A DNA stretch of 64,000 bases from Panonychus citri (GCF_014898815.1 NW_026515468.1:1-64000), one strand, 5' to 3'. Counted from the stretch's first letter, positions 33,501-44,163 are shown. The notes: generated from the sequence alone by a model not told the origin. Made by a program: numbers and translations.

Positions 33501-35077
33501 TTGTATTTAGAAAATCTCTCAAGAACAATTTCGGTTTGCTTGAGTAATTCTTCCCAAGTTTGTCCAAGTACCGGAACATCGTCAAAATAACCAATACAAT
33601 TCTTTAATTGTAAACCATCCAAAACTTTGTTGATCATATTTTGAAATATGAATGGAGCACCAGCTAAGCCCATTGGAAGTCGTTTATATTGATATTTAGC
33701 ATCAGGTGTAACGAAAACAGTTTTTTCTCTTTCACCTTTGGGCAATTCAATTTGATGGTAACCTTGAGCCAAATCAAACATATTGAAGTATTTGGTACCA
33801 CGAACTGCTTCCATAATATCATCGATTCGAGGCATTGGTTGGGCTGCAAATCTAGTGATTCGATTAACTTGACGAAAGTCAATTACCAATCGCGGAGTAC
33901 CGTTAGGTCTCGGAACCAAAAGAGCGGGTGAACCTCCATCAGCTTCTGAAGGCTCAATTATATCAGCAGATAAAAGTTCATCCATCACTTGCTTAAAAGC
34001 CAATCTTCGTTCTTTATTAGCTGGATAAGGTTTTTGATAAGGTATCACATTATCACCAATATCGATTTTTACTGGACAAACATCATTAGGTACAAATCCA
34101 AGATCACGTTTTCCTTTACTAAAAACATGTTCATATTTAGTGAACAGATTAACCAAATCTTTCTTTTTATCTTTGGATAAATCACTATTAATTTGCAACA
34201 AAACTTTCTCTTGAAAAGTTAAATTGTTTTCCGAAATTGTTAGAACTGGTTGATAAGATTTTAACTGTAATCCACCAATTTTCATAAGAAATGAATTTTC
34301 GTGTTCCTTAAGAATTTTACATGGTCGTTCTGAATGAGAATCTTTATCTAGATCCAATGGTATACGAAGAGAGGGATGTAAAATTGAATTCGTCTCTTCA
34401 ATTGTACAAAAGCGAAAGCGAAAATTAGCATCGAAACAATCACCATGAGGTGTTTCATGAGCGTAAACGTAATGTTCATATCCATTTGAATCAATTTTCA
34501 TATAAAACAAATGAATGAAAGTATTTCCCAAAAGGAAAATTGGTTGAAATTCATCAACAATAGTAATTTTAATTACTCGAAATCCTTCGATTCCTGGATG
34601 TTTAACTGCTGCATAAGCAAATCCAAGAGATTGAGTTGTTCCTGAAATTCCGTAAATCGGAGTTGATTGTGGAACAATATTGACTCCAAATTTTCGTGCA
34701 AGATTATGATCAAGCACAGAAGCAGTAGCTCCAGTATCAACTAGAACTCTATAAGTATTAATCGGTCGACGAAGTGGAGATTCAATATTAAGGGTACAAA
34801 GAGACATATACTCAAGTAAAGGATCGCCTTTATTAGTAAGAATCGGTGCATTAACATCTTGTCTTATAACGTAACTAAAGGAAGTTGGAATACTTATTCC
34901 CTCAGGGGCAGAGATTTGAGGATCACCAATAGGTTGAACAGCAGTATTAACTGTCTTTGCCTCAGAAGCTTTGGCTGGAGCTGAGGAAGTTGATGATTCT
35001 TTTCTTCCCATCCCTTTCTTACGTTGTGGACAATTAGGAGCAATATGACCTTTCTCTTGACAAATATGACAAGTCAA
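30569..35077 (-). CDS. Element 2 pol: zinc knuckle, protease, RT, RNase H, integrase
   Basis: About 1500 residues open in one frame. In order: CCHC knuckle (CHICQEKGHIAPNC), protease (LVDTGATASVLD), RT (LVIDFRQVNR, YFNMFDLAQGYHQI, GYFDDVPVLG), RNase H (VDASNFAVGG, SEKELYAV, ETDHHAL), integrase HHCC (GGHFGPEKT, CNNCETC), DDE core (LDAQGPI, QTDRGTNF, HPQSQGIVERANR), a C-terminal barrel (FIWLKNES) and a long Asn/Ser-rich tail of more than 200 residues. All catalytic acids of RT, RNase H and integrase appear to be present. The start codon is unclear because gag-pol is normally one fusion; the gag part upstream is out of frame. Confidence 0.92.
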   Translation of the reverse strand: MTCHICQEKGHIAPNCPQRKKGMGRKESSTSSAPAKASEAKTVNTAVQPIGDPQISAPEGISIPTSFSYVIRQDVNAPILTNKGDPLLEYMSLCTLNIESPLRRPINTYRVLVDTGATASVLDHNLARKFGVNIVPQSTPIYGISGTTQSLGFAYAAVKHPGIEGFRVIKITIVDEFQPIFLLGNTFIHLFYMKIDSNGYEHYVYAHETPHGDCFDANFRFRFCTIEETNSILHPSLRIPLDLDKDSHSERPCKILKEHENSFLMKIGGLQLKSYQPVLTISENNLTFQEKVLLQINSDLSKDKKKDLVNLFTKYEHVFSKGKRDLGFVPNDVCPVKIDIGDNVIPYQKPYPANKERRLAFKQVMDELLSADIIEPSEADGGSPALLVPRPNGTPRLVIDFRQVNRITRFAAQPMPRIDDIMEAVRGTKYFNMFDLAQGYHQIELPKGEREKTVFVTPDAKYQYKRLPMGLAGAPFIFQNMINKVLDGLQLKNCIGYFDDVPVLGQTWEELLKQTEIVLERFSKYNLKVKLEKCKFGYTEIPLLGHLVNGEGIRPDPKKVEALKRLPYPKTTKQLQSILGCYNYFSRYIKNYSTLAAPLYRIISKQRKFQLLPEDKKALDTLKNSLITTTMLVHFDPEMRRKISVDASNFAVGGILLQEDRNSPDYSKETPIENVKDWLPISFFSQKLQKHQINYSVSEKELYAVLVGVEKYKHYLEGEEFIVETDHHALCTITKVNFKNARLQRWSIMLSQYKFKVIYKKGSLHAPDCLSRVQTEWEHRKIIDPEEEYLEKVYSITNLLNVDREIYDFGLNVVNFALENPSLDIGSPPILLFTVETDTLREKILNFQSKDIDCQTIIDQLKNGNQSIMKKYILKNHLLHRKSIDDDAPTKVIINHEILKQLFEFYHSSQTGGHFGPEKTFLAISIRYYMKNLFHAIVQLCNNCETCSVSKPTSIIYVEPSSKPIPENNFERLELDAQGPITIGNTKRIILVLVDTLSRFVYAKSYRDQTATTVIKFLDQFFNLFGQPKVIQTDRGTNFLSEKCHQYLMNLNIKHEISTPYHPQSQGIVERANRTIAERLRTLVTEHGTNNFDKSLERSLYAINTSVHKITRFSPYFLVFGQQPRDSLDNHLELDRKSILSQAKAKKIAYARLKAQQNYQIDRIRRLHQRPPYRIGEFIWLKNESKSKDISKKLLPRYHGPYMIYGMKKGSLLLLNPNSEEFDLFTANVMNSKLFRGELSESMKRLRDHYFNIESNHWLEPENLDHVKLTNNDNQNNSDQMVSSNLPNVIGNDNSLHNESIESNESVDSIPINEQIDDNTQTNQSDDFHLNKRKTYNTADRLISQQQVIDSSNNNQRLTRAKYKQNQSSNLTFVNFCYVNPITFTSEANDHKSKLITKVDLTLVNHSNDRRNFLTTKVIANCFHKSSSFLRKQRKGDLTFIFQLSSLLNQFKVIFGQLNITQVFQLFQLLLNFSIIFIKSHQFICSNLITKIIHISVNSFYS

Positions 35078-36361
35078 ATCCTTGTAACTTGTTCGATAAC
35101 GTGGATTCGGTTTCTGGTCATGTTCATTATTTCCACCATTTCCAACTTTTCGGGTGGAGTTGGAAGTTGATAAAGCTCTAGCTTTTTCTTCGCGATTCTT
35201 TTCTTCTTTGTCTCATGTTCATGAAAATGAAGGAACAAAGTGTTCATTATCTTTGCTCATCATCATTGTGTCCATTACGATAAATCTCTTTAGTAACTTC
35301 TTCAGGAAGATGATTCAAAGATCGAACAGAAAAGCTTTGTTATTCATTTTCCTTTCACTTTCTCCATTGTTTCTCTTGCGATATTCATAAAAACTTGAGG
35401 TGGAACGGAAAAATCGTATTTAAGATTTCGTAATTTAAAAGCATCATTTGCATTTAAAGCGGGAATATTAAGTTTCTCACGAAGAGCGGTAATGTATTCA
35501 TGATAATTTCAGAATCAATTCGATTAGCGATATGTAGAAGTTCATGTGCTAAACCTTTCTTGAAACAACGTAATCGTGTCTCATCGTCTTTTCAAGACTC
35601 AATTTATTGATAGTCTTGTTAATCCATTCTCTCATCTTCGTTTTCGAAAATTCAGTAACTTTTGGGTCTTTAGTCATAGCTAAAGCGACAGCATCAATTA
35701 ATGTTTTAAATTGATTAACATCGTTTGAAGGTTGAACTGGGGAATTGGGTCGAGTTGGACCTTGATCAACTAGAGTTGATTGTTCGCCAACATGATCAAT
35801 TGCTTGAGCAATTTTATGAATAGTACCGATAGGTAAACCAATACTTTTCAATTCATCTTCAGTAGCATTACAGATTACTGACTCATCTCGCCTACGATTA
35901 ATTACAGCTTGTATTTCACTTTCCAAAATGTTTAAGTTTCGAAAAATAATAACCCAATCGGGAGCAATAACTTCTTTTACTTCATCGACCGGAAGTGTAT
36001 CAATTAAATCATTTGTTAATGACTCACCAAGTATCAGATAATTAGTTCTAATTACCTCATAACATCGCTTTTTAACGAAACTGTTTGTTGGAATTGTTCG
36101 CAATCCAAAATGAGTGAGTAATTCCTTATAACCTTGAATGTCCAATTCAGTTATTGTAGCCATGTTATTAACTCGAGGATTTACTGACGGTAAATTGGAT
36201 GATGAATGTCGATGAAAAGGTGAACTTGAGTTCTCAACACTTTGATCTAAAGATGAAGTTGTTTCAATTGGAATTATTGGCAACGAAGAGCGTCTATGAT
36301 GATTAGTTAAAGATCGAGAAATTGTCAATTCAATTCCAGCACCAGAACGAGTTATTACCAT
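35078..36361 (-). pseudogene. Element 2 gag, frameshifted
   Basis: ATG 36361 starts a gag-like protein of 270 residues (MVITRSGAGIE...) that aligns in spacing with the gag of element 1. The frame is lost near 35580, where element 1 continues with a VRLRCFRKGLAHE-type segment; the equivalent is visible in another frame at 35550-35580. The stretch 35078-35550 holds the rest of gag in mixed frames before the zinc knuckle. Confidence 0.75.
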
Positions 36362-36426
36362 TAGGTAAGAAGAGAAATGTTAATCAAAAACTTTTACACT
36401 TTCACTGTAAACACACAAAGACAGAA

Positions 36427-36445
36427 TCCTGGTAACCTCGCCAAG
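36427..36445 (-). other. Primer binding site of element 2
   Basis: On the minus strand it reads TGGCGAGGTTACCAGGATT, two bases inside the 5' LTR. It shares the TGGCGA start and CAGGATT end with element 1. Confidence 0.75.
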
Positions 36446-36447
36446 TG

Positions 36448-37436
36448 TGAGGAAAATTTAATAAGGAAACTTATTAAATGGAAATCTTAAGTAATAAGAA
36501 CGAGAAACAAAGGTAATTCGTGTTGAATTAGATCTAAAGATCACAGAGTAAGAAATGATTATTGATTATCCGAAAGGATTAAAGATTAATCTAATGATTA
36601 ATATTGAAAATTCCAAATGAATTTACTTAAGTAACGTTCACAACAATCAAGAGATTCCAATCTGTCCCACACACAGATTATAATTAAGATTCAATTCAGG
36701 ATTCTGACAATGTGAGTAAGCATGTAATTAAGTTTATTGAAAATTGAAATTGGTTAACTGAAACTTTAGTTGAATGATATAATCAAATTACAATTGTAAT
36801 TAAAACTGATAAAAACAAAATCAAGAAAATTGAATCTAATTAAACTTAGAGAGTAAAGTACAATTATAATTATTAATTTCACTAGAGTGATCTTAACGTT
36901 TTCATTGTAAAACTTTATCTCTGCCGTTAATTCAATTAACATGAATTTTTAAAGACAAAAAGAAAGAGAAGATAATGAAAAAGACAGAGAAGATAAAATT
37001 GGTTTTTCGAAGAGAAAAAGAAAGAGGAAGATTTTTGTCTTACTTTTTAACTTCAGTTTACAAAAGGAAATTATTAATTGAGTCAAAGGCACAAGTCTTA
37101 TCTCATTAGTGATAAGCTCACATTTTGAACCCTTGGGAAAATGGTAACTTTAGTTATACAAAAACAACTTCCATAAATGGTAAACCCATAAGGTTATGTC
37201 GCGACGATAGTCTAGTTAACCATTTACTTAGAAAATGACAATAGTCAAAAAACGGTTGAAGTCAACACATTGAACTTGTGATTAAACACAACCCATAATC
37301 AACTAATTGTCGTTAAATTGTGATTAAACTAAAGTTAATTAAAGTTAATTAAGAAAATAATTAAATTGTTTCAGTTAATTGTGATTAAGAAAATAAGAAA
37401 ATAATTGAATCAGATGAGCCAAAAGGCTACCCTTCA
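36448..37436 (-). repeat. 5' LTR of element 2
   Basis: 989 bp, near-identical to 26192-27179. Because it ends 98 bp before the start codon of DEG/ENaC gene 5, it may supply or disrupt regulatory sequence; transcription of the element points away from that gene. Confidence 0.93.
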
Positions 37437-37533
37437 ATTTACCGTTACTTCGAGTTTCTAATCACGACAGATTAGCTGACCTTCTTAACTTAAATGTTAT
37501 TCGAAACTTTCGGACAATCGATACATCATAGAA

Positions 37534-38635
37534 ATGTACATTAAACAAAGAGTCGCTATTTTCTTCTGTTTAGGTTGTTCGTTTTTCTGGATTCCTTATG
37601 TATACAAATTGACCCAACGATACCTTTTGAAAAAGGTCCACATGAACAGTCGAGTCAATTTCACTGATATTCGAGATGATTTTCCTGATATTTACATGAG
37701 TGTTTACATCAACAATCAAAGCTTAGATTTACCGTTTATCATTCCTCAGAATGACCCTCTAAATCCTGCTTACATCAATTTCATTACCAACTTGACCATT
37801 GGACAGATACGGAATAGCCTTCGAGATGTAGTGAAATCTTATTCCATGTTCATCCGAACTCCTAATTTGTGTATTGGTGAAATCTCTCACGAATGTCCAG
37901 TCACATATTACACCAATGGATTTGAGATATTTGTTAAATCTCATGCAATCAAATTCCTCACTATGGACGATCATTCTTTAAATCTCTCATAACTTATCGA
38001 CCTATTCGTTATTACTAACGGAACTTGGATCGATGGACAGTCTGTATGTTTCACATCGTAACGACATCACTTCGATCACTGATGGACAAGAGCATATGCT
38101 GGTTAGTGTTGGTAAGCACACGAAACACTTTTATCCTCCACCTGATGGTCCGGCCTGTCAAAATCGATCACAACATTCCCTTCATGATTGTAAGTTCAAG
38201 GAATCGATGAGCTTGCTGAATAGATCATTTGAATTGGAAACAATTGTACCTCTTTTCGATAAAAGTTTTGATAATTATCGATTTATCAAGCTTGACGGTT
38301 CAACGAAAAAATCAATCGGTTACTCTGACTGTTCAATGCCGCTTACCCCTTGTCGATATGTCAACTATGATACGACAACCACAATCTTGGGAACCCAATT
38401 AAACCGATCCGCTCTTTCATTTATACTTGACCGATGTACCGACGTTCAATGTCACATTACTTATGAATACAATTGGCCTGAATATGTTTTTGAAGTCATT
38501 GAAATCGTCTCGATTTGGCTTGGATTCTCAGTTCTATCAGTTCTCACCCTGATGGCTGAAACCTTTTTCATGATAATTTCTTACGCTAAATCATCCGCAG
38601 TCTCAAAATGCAAAAAAATATTTCCTTACATTTGA
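37534..38635 (+). pseudogene. DEG/ENaC-like channel gene 5 with two one-base deletions
   Basis: Starts MYIKQRVAIFFCLGCSFFWI and matches gene 4 throughout, including FPDIYMSVYINN, CQNRSQHSLHDC, CRYVNYD and TM2 EIVSIWLGFSVLSVLTLMAE. The frame is lost after GFEIFVK near 37937 and again near 37980; in both places relatives have AAAATCTC and this copy has AAATCTC. A stop follows at 37990, and the rest of the protein is open from 38033 in another frame. Either a young pseudogene or two homopolymer consensus errors. Element 2 sits 98 bp upstream. Confidence 0.75.
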
Positions 38636-39092
38636 TGATCTCACTATGATTCAATTGATAAATACAATGTATTAACTCATAATCACTCTTAATCTTTAAA
38701 CAACAATTTATCTCAATAATTAATCTTATCATTTAACTGGTTTGTTATTATTAATAATAAATTGAAGGACAGAGATCAAATAAATAGACTAAGTTAACAA
38801 CGATTTCGTTTGTTGCGATATTTGCAAATACTAAATTCGTAGTCAATTGTTTAGGTTTGACAAATTAACAATCCATCAAGCTCATATTCACTCAATATTA
38901 TTGATTAATTATCACTTTAATGGAATTAATAAAATGCAAATAAAGATTGTCTTGAATTGACGAAAGAAAAGACTAAATAAATATTCTATTGAAGCAAATG
39001 ATGTAAAGACTGGACGATGGGCACTAACGTGACTCTACTCGAATAGCTTGTCAGATGATAACCGAAAGTTACATGTGATAACATGTGACAGA

Positions 39093-39144
<52 letters not shown>

Positions 39145-39430
39145 CTGGAAGGAAATGGAAGGGGAAATATGAGAGGCGAAAATTCTGATTCGAGGAGATT
39201 ATTTTGTTGCCATGAAGAAAACACGATTTTCTACCCAAAAGTGATGCGAGGGCTCTCCATTTCTCTCTCTACCTTTTTCGATTTTGTTCTTATAATATTT
39301 TCTCATTTATTGAATATTGTTTTCGATTGTGCGTCTTCTTTGCTCGAAGCTACTTTTTAATTTTCTCTGTCATTTCTCATCTTTTGTTATCAATCAAGCG
39401 CTTCTTTTCGTTCTAACTTGCTTTTCTCAA
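38636..39430 (+). other. Intergenic with (AG)n microsatellite and pyrimidine-rich promoter region
   Basis: No gene supported. 39096-39139 is an (AG)n run of about 22 units. 39255-39430 is rich in T/C and directly precedes eIF5A-like gene B. 38650-38800 is partly repeated at 40260-40390. Confidence 0.6.
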
Positions 39431-39974
39431 ATGAAAGGTGATCATCGTGCTCCAAGTACTTTTCCGGTTCAATGTTCTACTCTCCAGATCAACGGTTATG
39501 CTATGATTAAAAAACGACCATGTAAACTCTCGGAAGTGAGTGCATCCGAGACTGACGGAAAGGTGAGGAAATGTTTTCTATTTTAAACTCTTTTCTCGAG
39601 GAATTAATCAAACTGGGATACTCTAATCATGCGTGTTTATTGTGATCATTAACTTTTCTTTTTCCTATTCTCAGGTTCATCTTGTCGGAACGGATATTTT
39701 CACGAACAAAAAGTATGAAGATTCCCTTCAACCCTCTGATAACATTGAAGTTCCAATGGTTAAACTTAACGATTATCAACTGCTTGATATCGAGGATAAC
39801 TTGTGTTCGATGATAAGTCAGATGAGAAGTGTGAAAAGCAATTTACGATTACCCGAAGGGGAACTTGGTACCAAAATCGCAACGGAGTTCGAAAAATCTA
39901 AAAAAATCATTGTCACTGTTATAAGCGCTGCTGGTGAAGAAGCGATTAGTGATTTCAAGATAATCGACGGTTAA
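39431..39974 (+). CDS. Divergent eIF5A-like gene B, hypusine loop deleted
   Basis: Two exons, 39431-39562 and 39675-39974, 143 residues. Matches eIF5A along its length: YPVQCS-type start (FPVQCSTLQINGYAMIKKRPCK), VHLVGTDIFTNKKYED, and LRLPEGELGTKI near the end. The intron lies at the same place as in the canonical gene at 50.0 kb, so the copy arose from DNA, not mRNA. The loop that carries the hypusinated Lys is shortened from STSKTGKHGHAK to SASETDGK, losing the modified Lys and both His. ORF fully open, which suggests selection for some function, but it cannot be an ordinary hypusinated factor. May be neofunctionalised or recently relaxed. Confidence 0.85.
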
Positions 39975-40029
39975 TTAGAACTTTTTATAAAAATGATCGA
40001 ATAGTTTTCCCGAAGACAACCTCTACTTT

Positions 40030-40390
40030 AGATGCTTGGAACGGTCGTTGTGCGATTCAATGTCTCATAACTTATGAATACAATTGGCCTGAATATGTTT
40101 TCGAAATAATATATCGAAATTGTTTCGATTCGATTTAGATTCTTGGTTCTATCTATTCTTACCCTGATGGCAGAAACTTTTTTCATGACAATTTCTTACG
40201 CTGAATCATTCACAGTCTCAAAACACAGAAAAAATATCTCCTCATTATACATTTTCTTTGATTAAACTGATAAAAATAAATTACTTATCTTTACTTTAAT
40301 CAATTGTTTATCTAAATAATCAATGAAATCATTTGCTTGGTATCTTATTAATAAATTGAAGGACGACGATCAATCAAAATCAACAGAAAA
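40030..40390 (+). pseudogene. DEG/ENaC 3'-end relic
   Basis: Matches 38430-38800, the last ~65 codons and 3' flank of DEG/ENaC gene 5: ITYEYNWPEYVFE, then a damaged TM2 with the equivalent of LSILTLMAETFFM in another frame. It lies just downstream of eIF5A-like gene B, so gene B is bracketed by the channel gene and a copy of its 3' end. Confidence 0.75.
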
Positions 40391-40480
40391 GTAAACAACA
40401 AATTCATTGACAATACACATAACGATATGAACATAATCTCAACAATAATAAAATACATTTCATTTAAATAGATTAATCTA

Positions 40481-40759
40481 TCTAATTAAAAATTTCTCGT
40501 TTCATCGCATTTTCCTATTCTCATTCTTCTGTTTCCGCTTCCTTTTTCTCTAACTCTTGACTTCGAAACACTACTGTAGTTATTGTTAATATTTTCAATA
40601 GAAGCTCTGATGATCTCACTATGATGCAATTGATTCACTTCTTTAACCTTCAGGAAACAATTTATCTAATTATTTGATCACTTACATTGAACAAGAGATA
40701 TCTGATTAAGGCAGGAAAAGAAAAGGATGAAAGTGTCGTTATTTTTACCTGGAAAAATT

Positions 40760-40798
<39 letters not shown>

Positions 40799-43060
40799 GC
40801 TCCCTTTTACTCTCATTCTTTAAATGTATCAATAAATTGAAAGTTTTTTCGTTTTCAATTCTACTCTGTTAAGAATAAGTGATTGATTGCTTTGTTTTAT
40901 ACGAAATGGATAATCAACAAGAGAACCCTGATGATAGTTCGTCAAAATACATGTATCCGATTCAATGTTCTGCTCTTAAACAGTCCGATGTTGCGGTAAT
41001 TAATGATCGACCATGTAAAGTCATGGAAATAAGTACCGAAACTGTGAAAAACGGAAAGGAAAAGGTGAGAATAATTTTTTAAGTTTAATTCAATTGTTCA
41101 ATTAATCGATTTTTTTCCTCTCTTTTCATCTAATCAAAAATATCTTTTATTACAAATCAGTAACAAATATTAGTATTGACACAATTATTTATATTTTGAC
41201 GCTTTTTTTAATTCTCAGTTCCATATTAAAGGACAGGATATTTTCAATGGCAATAATCATGATATTTTCTGCCCTCTCAATAGCATGATTAATATTGCTG
41301 TAGTTTCAGAAAAAAATTACGCAGTAATTGATATTCTAGATAATGGTTGGTGTTCGCTTATGGGTGAAAAGGGAGAAGTTCGAGATGATTTACGATTGCC
41401 TGAGGGTGAACTTGGTACCAATTTGTGGAAGTCTTTTGAAGAAGGTGAGAATATTTCAGTTACTGTTTTATCCGCTTTGAACATACACGAAATCATTCGT
41501 TGTGCACAAGATGCCGTAGACGGTACTCCTAGTCGAAAGATTGTTACAGATTAATTGTCGTTAATGGCAAAAGAAAAAAAAATACAAACGTTTAAATTGG
41601 CAAACTACAGTTCGAAGTGCAATGCGTTTCCATTACATGAAATATGTTCAAAATGAATTCTATTAATAAATAATCGGGCTGTAAAGCTCATTGCGAGAAT
41701 TACAAATAAACAATATTCATTATTTACCCAATACTTTGGGTCAAATCACTTCACTGTTTTCACTTTCGGTTTCAATTGATTCGACTTATTTGACAGGTTA
41801 GGTGACAATCAATTGGTTATAGCTTCTTTGATTAAGATTCAGTAACTTAACCAAAGATCTCATCTCACGTGTTGATCATATTGTTCAATCGAAACCATTT
41901 TTCACGATCATGAAAAATTGTATCTCTGTTAACATACATGATGGAAGTTCAATCTTAATAAGATCGTCAAAGTCCCGAATATCAGTATAATGATTTACCG
42001 AAAGTTTCCGCATCCATTTGGTAGAAATGTGATTACCTGCATGGTGACAGTAACGACTTTATTGTTGACATCAAAAGATACGTTCTATTTGTTTTATTTC
42101 TTTTCTTTCACATGTGAAATAATTGAAAGGGTAATGCAATAATAGTGAAGGAGACAGAGAAGGTGATCAAAATTGATACTCAAAGATTTGGAAAAGAATT
42201 TGAGTTTTGAAAAGAACACCAATTTTCAATCGAACATTTTTCACTCACGTGCCTGTCCTGATTTCTTTGTCTGGCCGAGGTGCTTAATTAATGAAGCTCA
42301 TTAGTAAATGAGAGAGTAAAAGACATAGAAGGATGAAAGTTAATACCACTCGAGTCTCAAGATTAGATTCTCTTAGGTTGATATGATCAAAGTGCTTAAT
42401 CAATCAGTTCTGATTGTGAAAGTGTTTCTAAGGTCATAAATGAGGTCTGATAGTATTAATACTTACAATTAGATTGTTGTAATGGGAATATTGATTTAAA
42501 TTGAGTTTGTTTTACCGTTTAGCCTTCAATTTAACACAAATAATCATCACCATTAGGGGGTTTTTAACGATACAGTTTCAATTAGTCAGAATCAATGAGT
42601 TCTGATGAAAAAGACGCAAAGTACATAGTAGTGTATTCAAATTAAATAAAAGTTCAGTCTTCGAACGCACAATAACGGAATCAATCGTATTGCTTTAATG
42701 AATTACAAGTTAATATATTGATAGATTTTCTTATCCAAAGAATTTCTATATAGTGTTTCGAATTTGTGAAAAGTTCTAGTTGGATGATGGTAAATGAAAA
42801 CTAATCGAACATGCTAATAGTTACAAATGTCAAGATCGAAATGAAAACAAACTTTTAGCTGGGAAATTAATTCAGTCGATAATTAATAAGATAAATTCAC
42901 GATTACACAATTGCAAAACTGTTGACCATTGTCCATAATTGAATAGTAGCCATAAGAATGTGCTAATGAACAAGGTGACCAATCACCACGAAGTAATTAC
43001 CTTATATCATTAAAATTTTCTCGCGTCAATAGTAAATTCATTCATAAAATCAGATCATTG
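40481..43060 (+). repeat. Tandem duplication, unit 1 (contains eIF5A-like gene C)
   Basis: Matches 43139-45880. The blocks are: a 5' flank (TTCCTATTCTCATTCTTCTG...), gene C with its intron, a shared 3' flank (ATTCATTATTTACCCAATAC), and a long non-coding tail (42120-43060). Internal length differences are noted in unit 2. It holds a (TC)n run at 40762-40795 that is much shorter in unit 2. Confidence 0.85.
40906..41554 (+). CDS. Divergent eIF5A-like gene C, altered hypusine loop
   Basis: Exons 40906-41064 and 41219-41554, 164 residues. N-terminal acidic/Ser region, then YPIQCSALKQSDVAVINDRPCKVMEI, the loop STETVKNGKEK, and a second domain with the conserved LRLPEGELGTN. The loop is one residue shorter than the canonical STSKTGKHGHAK. 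A Lys can be aligned with the hypusine site (TVKNG against TGKHG), but both His are gone. The second domain is strongly diverged (FHIKGQDIFNGNNHD), and there is an extra C-terminal tail. ORF and splice sites intact. Confidence 0.85.
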
Positions 43061-43138
43061 TAATAATTGTCATTTTGTTGTCAATTGAAAGATTACGAGT
43101 TTTCTTTTCTCTCTCTCTCTTTCTCTCTTTGTCATACG
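41555..43138. other. Non-coding part of duplication unit 1
   Basis: No gene seen. 42120-43060 is conserved with 44515-45880. 43064-43132 is nearly identical to 46596-46677 (TTGTCATTTTGTTGTCAATT and a CT-rich run), placing a duplication boundary here. Confidence 0.6.
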
Positions 43139-43555
43139 TTAATCCATCTAATTAAAAGTTTCTCGTTTCATCTCATTTTCCTATTCTCATTCTTCTGTTT
43201 CCGCTTCCTTTTTCTCTAACTCTTGACTTCGAAACACTACTGTAGTTATTGTTAATATTTTCAATAGAAGCTCTGATGATCTCACTATGATGCAATTGAT
43301 TCACTTCTTTAATCTTCAGGAAACAATTTATCTAATTATTTGATCACTTACATTGAACAAGAGATATCTGATTAAGGCAGGAAAAGAAAAGGATGAAAGT
43401 GTCGTTATTTTTACCTGGAAAAATTTACCTCTCTCTCTCCCTCTGTTGCTCCCTTTTACTCTCATTCTTCAAATGTATCAATAAATTGAAAGTTTTTTCG
43501 TTTTCAATTCTACTCTGTTATGAATAAGTGATTGAACTGCTTTGTTTTATACGAA

Positions 43556-44163
43556 ATGGATTTTGAACAAGATGATAGTTCATTTACGACTCGTGAGTTA
43601 ACATATCCGATTGGATGTTCTGCTGTTAAACAGTCCGATATTGTGATTATTGATGGTCGACCATGTAAAGTCATGGAAATAAGTACCGAAACTGGGGAAG
43701 ACGGAGAGGAAAAGGTGAGAATAATTTTCAAATTTAATTCAGTTGTCAAATTAATCGATTTTTTCTTCTTTTCACCTAATCAAAAATATCTTTTATTACG
43801 AATCAGTAAAAATATTAATATTAACACAATTATTCATATTAATACTTTGACTCTTTTTTAATTCTCAGATTCATATTAAAGGAGAGGATATTTTCAATGG
43901 CGATAATCATGATGATTTCTGCTCTCTAACTGAAATGATTACTATTGCTGTAGTTTCAGACAAAGAGTACGAACTAGTTAGCATTGAAGAAGGTTATTGT
44001 GTGTTAATGGATGACAAGGAGAAACTGAGTGGATATACGATTGCCTGCGGGTGAACTTGGTACCAATTTGCAAAAGTTTTTGGACGAACTTAAAACAATT
44101 TCAGTTACTGTTTTATCCGCTTTGGGCGAAGAAGAAATCGTTCGTTGTAAAACATACAGTTGA
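43556..44163 (+). pseudogene. eIF5A-like copy D, hypusine Lys lost and second exon frameshifted
   Basis: Exon 1 at 43556-43714 is intact and encodes the loop STETGEDGEEK, with Glu at the hypusine position. Exon 2 starts at 43869 and follows gene C until about 44025, where a two-base deletion (relative to gene C) puts LPAGELGT out of frame; the resulting frame stops at 44052-44054. The old frame would have ended at 44161-44163. Probably a pseudogene, or a truncated protein of 114 residues that keeps the first domain and part of the second. Confidence 0.8.

Larger units (their letters stand above)
26192..37436 (-). mobile_element. Ty3/gypsy LTR retrotransposon (element 2), complete with both LTRs
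   Basis: Minus-strand element of 11.2 kb. The LTRs are at 26192-27179 (3') and 36448-37436 (5'), starting TGTGAGG and ending CTTCA in plus orientation, and about 98% alike by eye. The target duplication is ATTT (26188-26191 and 37437-37440). The order is LTR, PBS, gag, PR-RT-RH-IN (open for about 1500 codons), third ORF, LTR. Gag and the third ORF have frameshifts. It belongs to the same family as element 1 by domain layout, zinc knuckle, RT motif and third ORF, though the proteins are clearly diverged. High LTR similarity suggests a recent insertion. Confidence 0.95.

Noticed and set aside
39096..39139. (AG)n array as a CRISPR or regulatory array
   Set aside because: A simple microsatellite with no spacer structure; the genome is eukaryotic.
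39169..39586. ORFs around eIF5A-like gene B
   Set aside because: They run through the CT-rich flank or overlap exon 1 of gene B and its intron; only the gene B frame shows homology.
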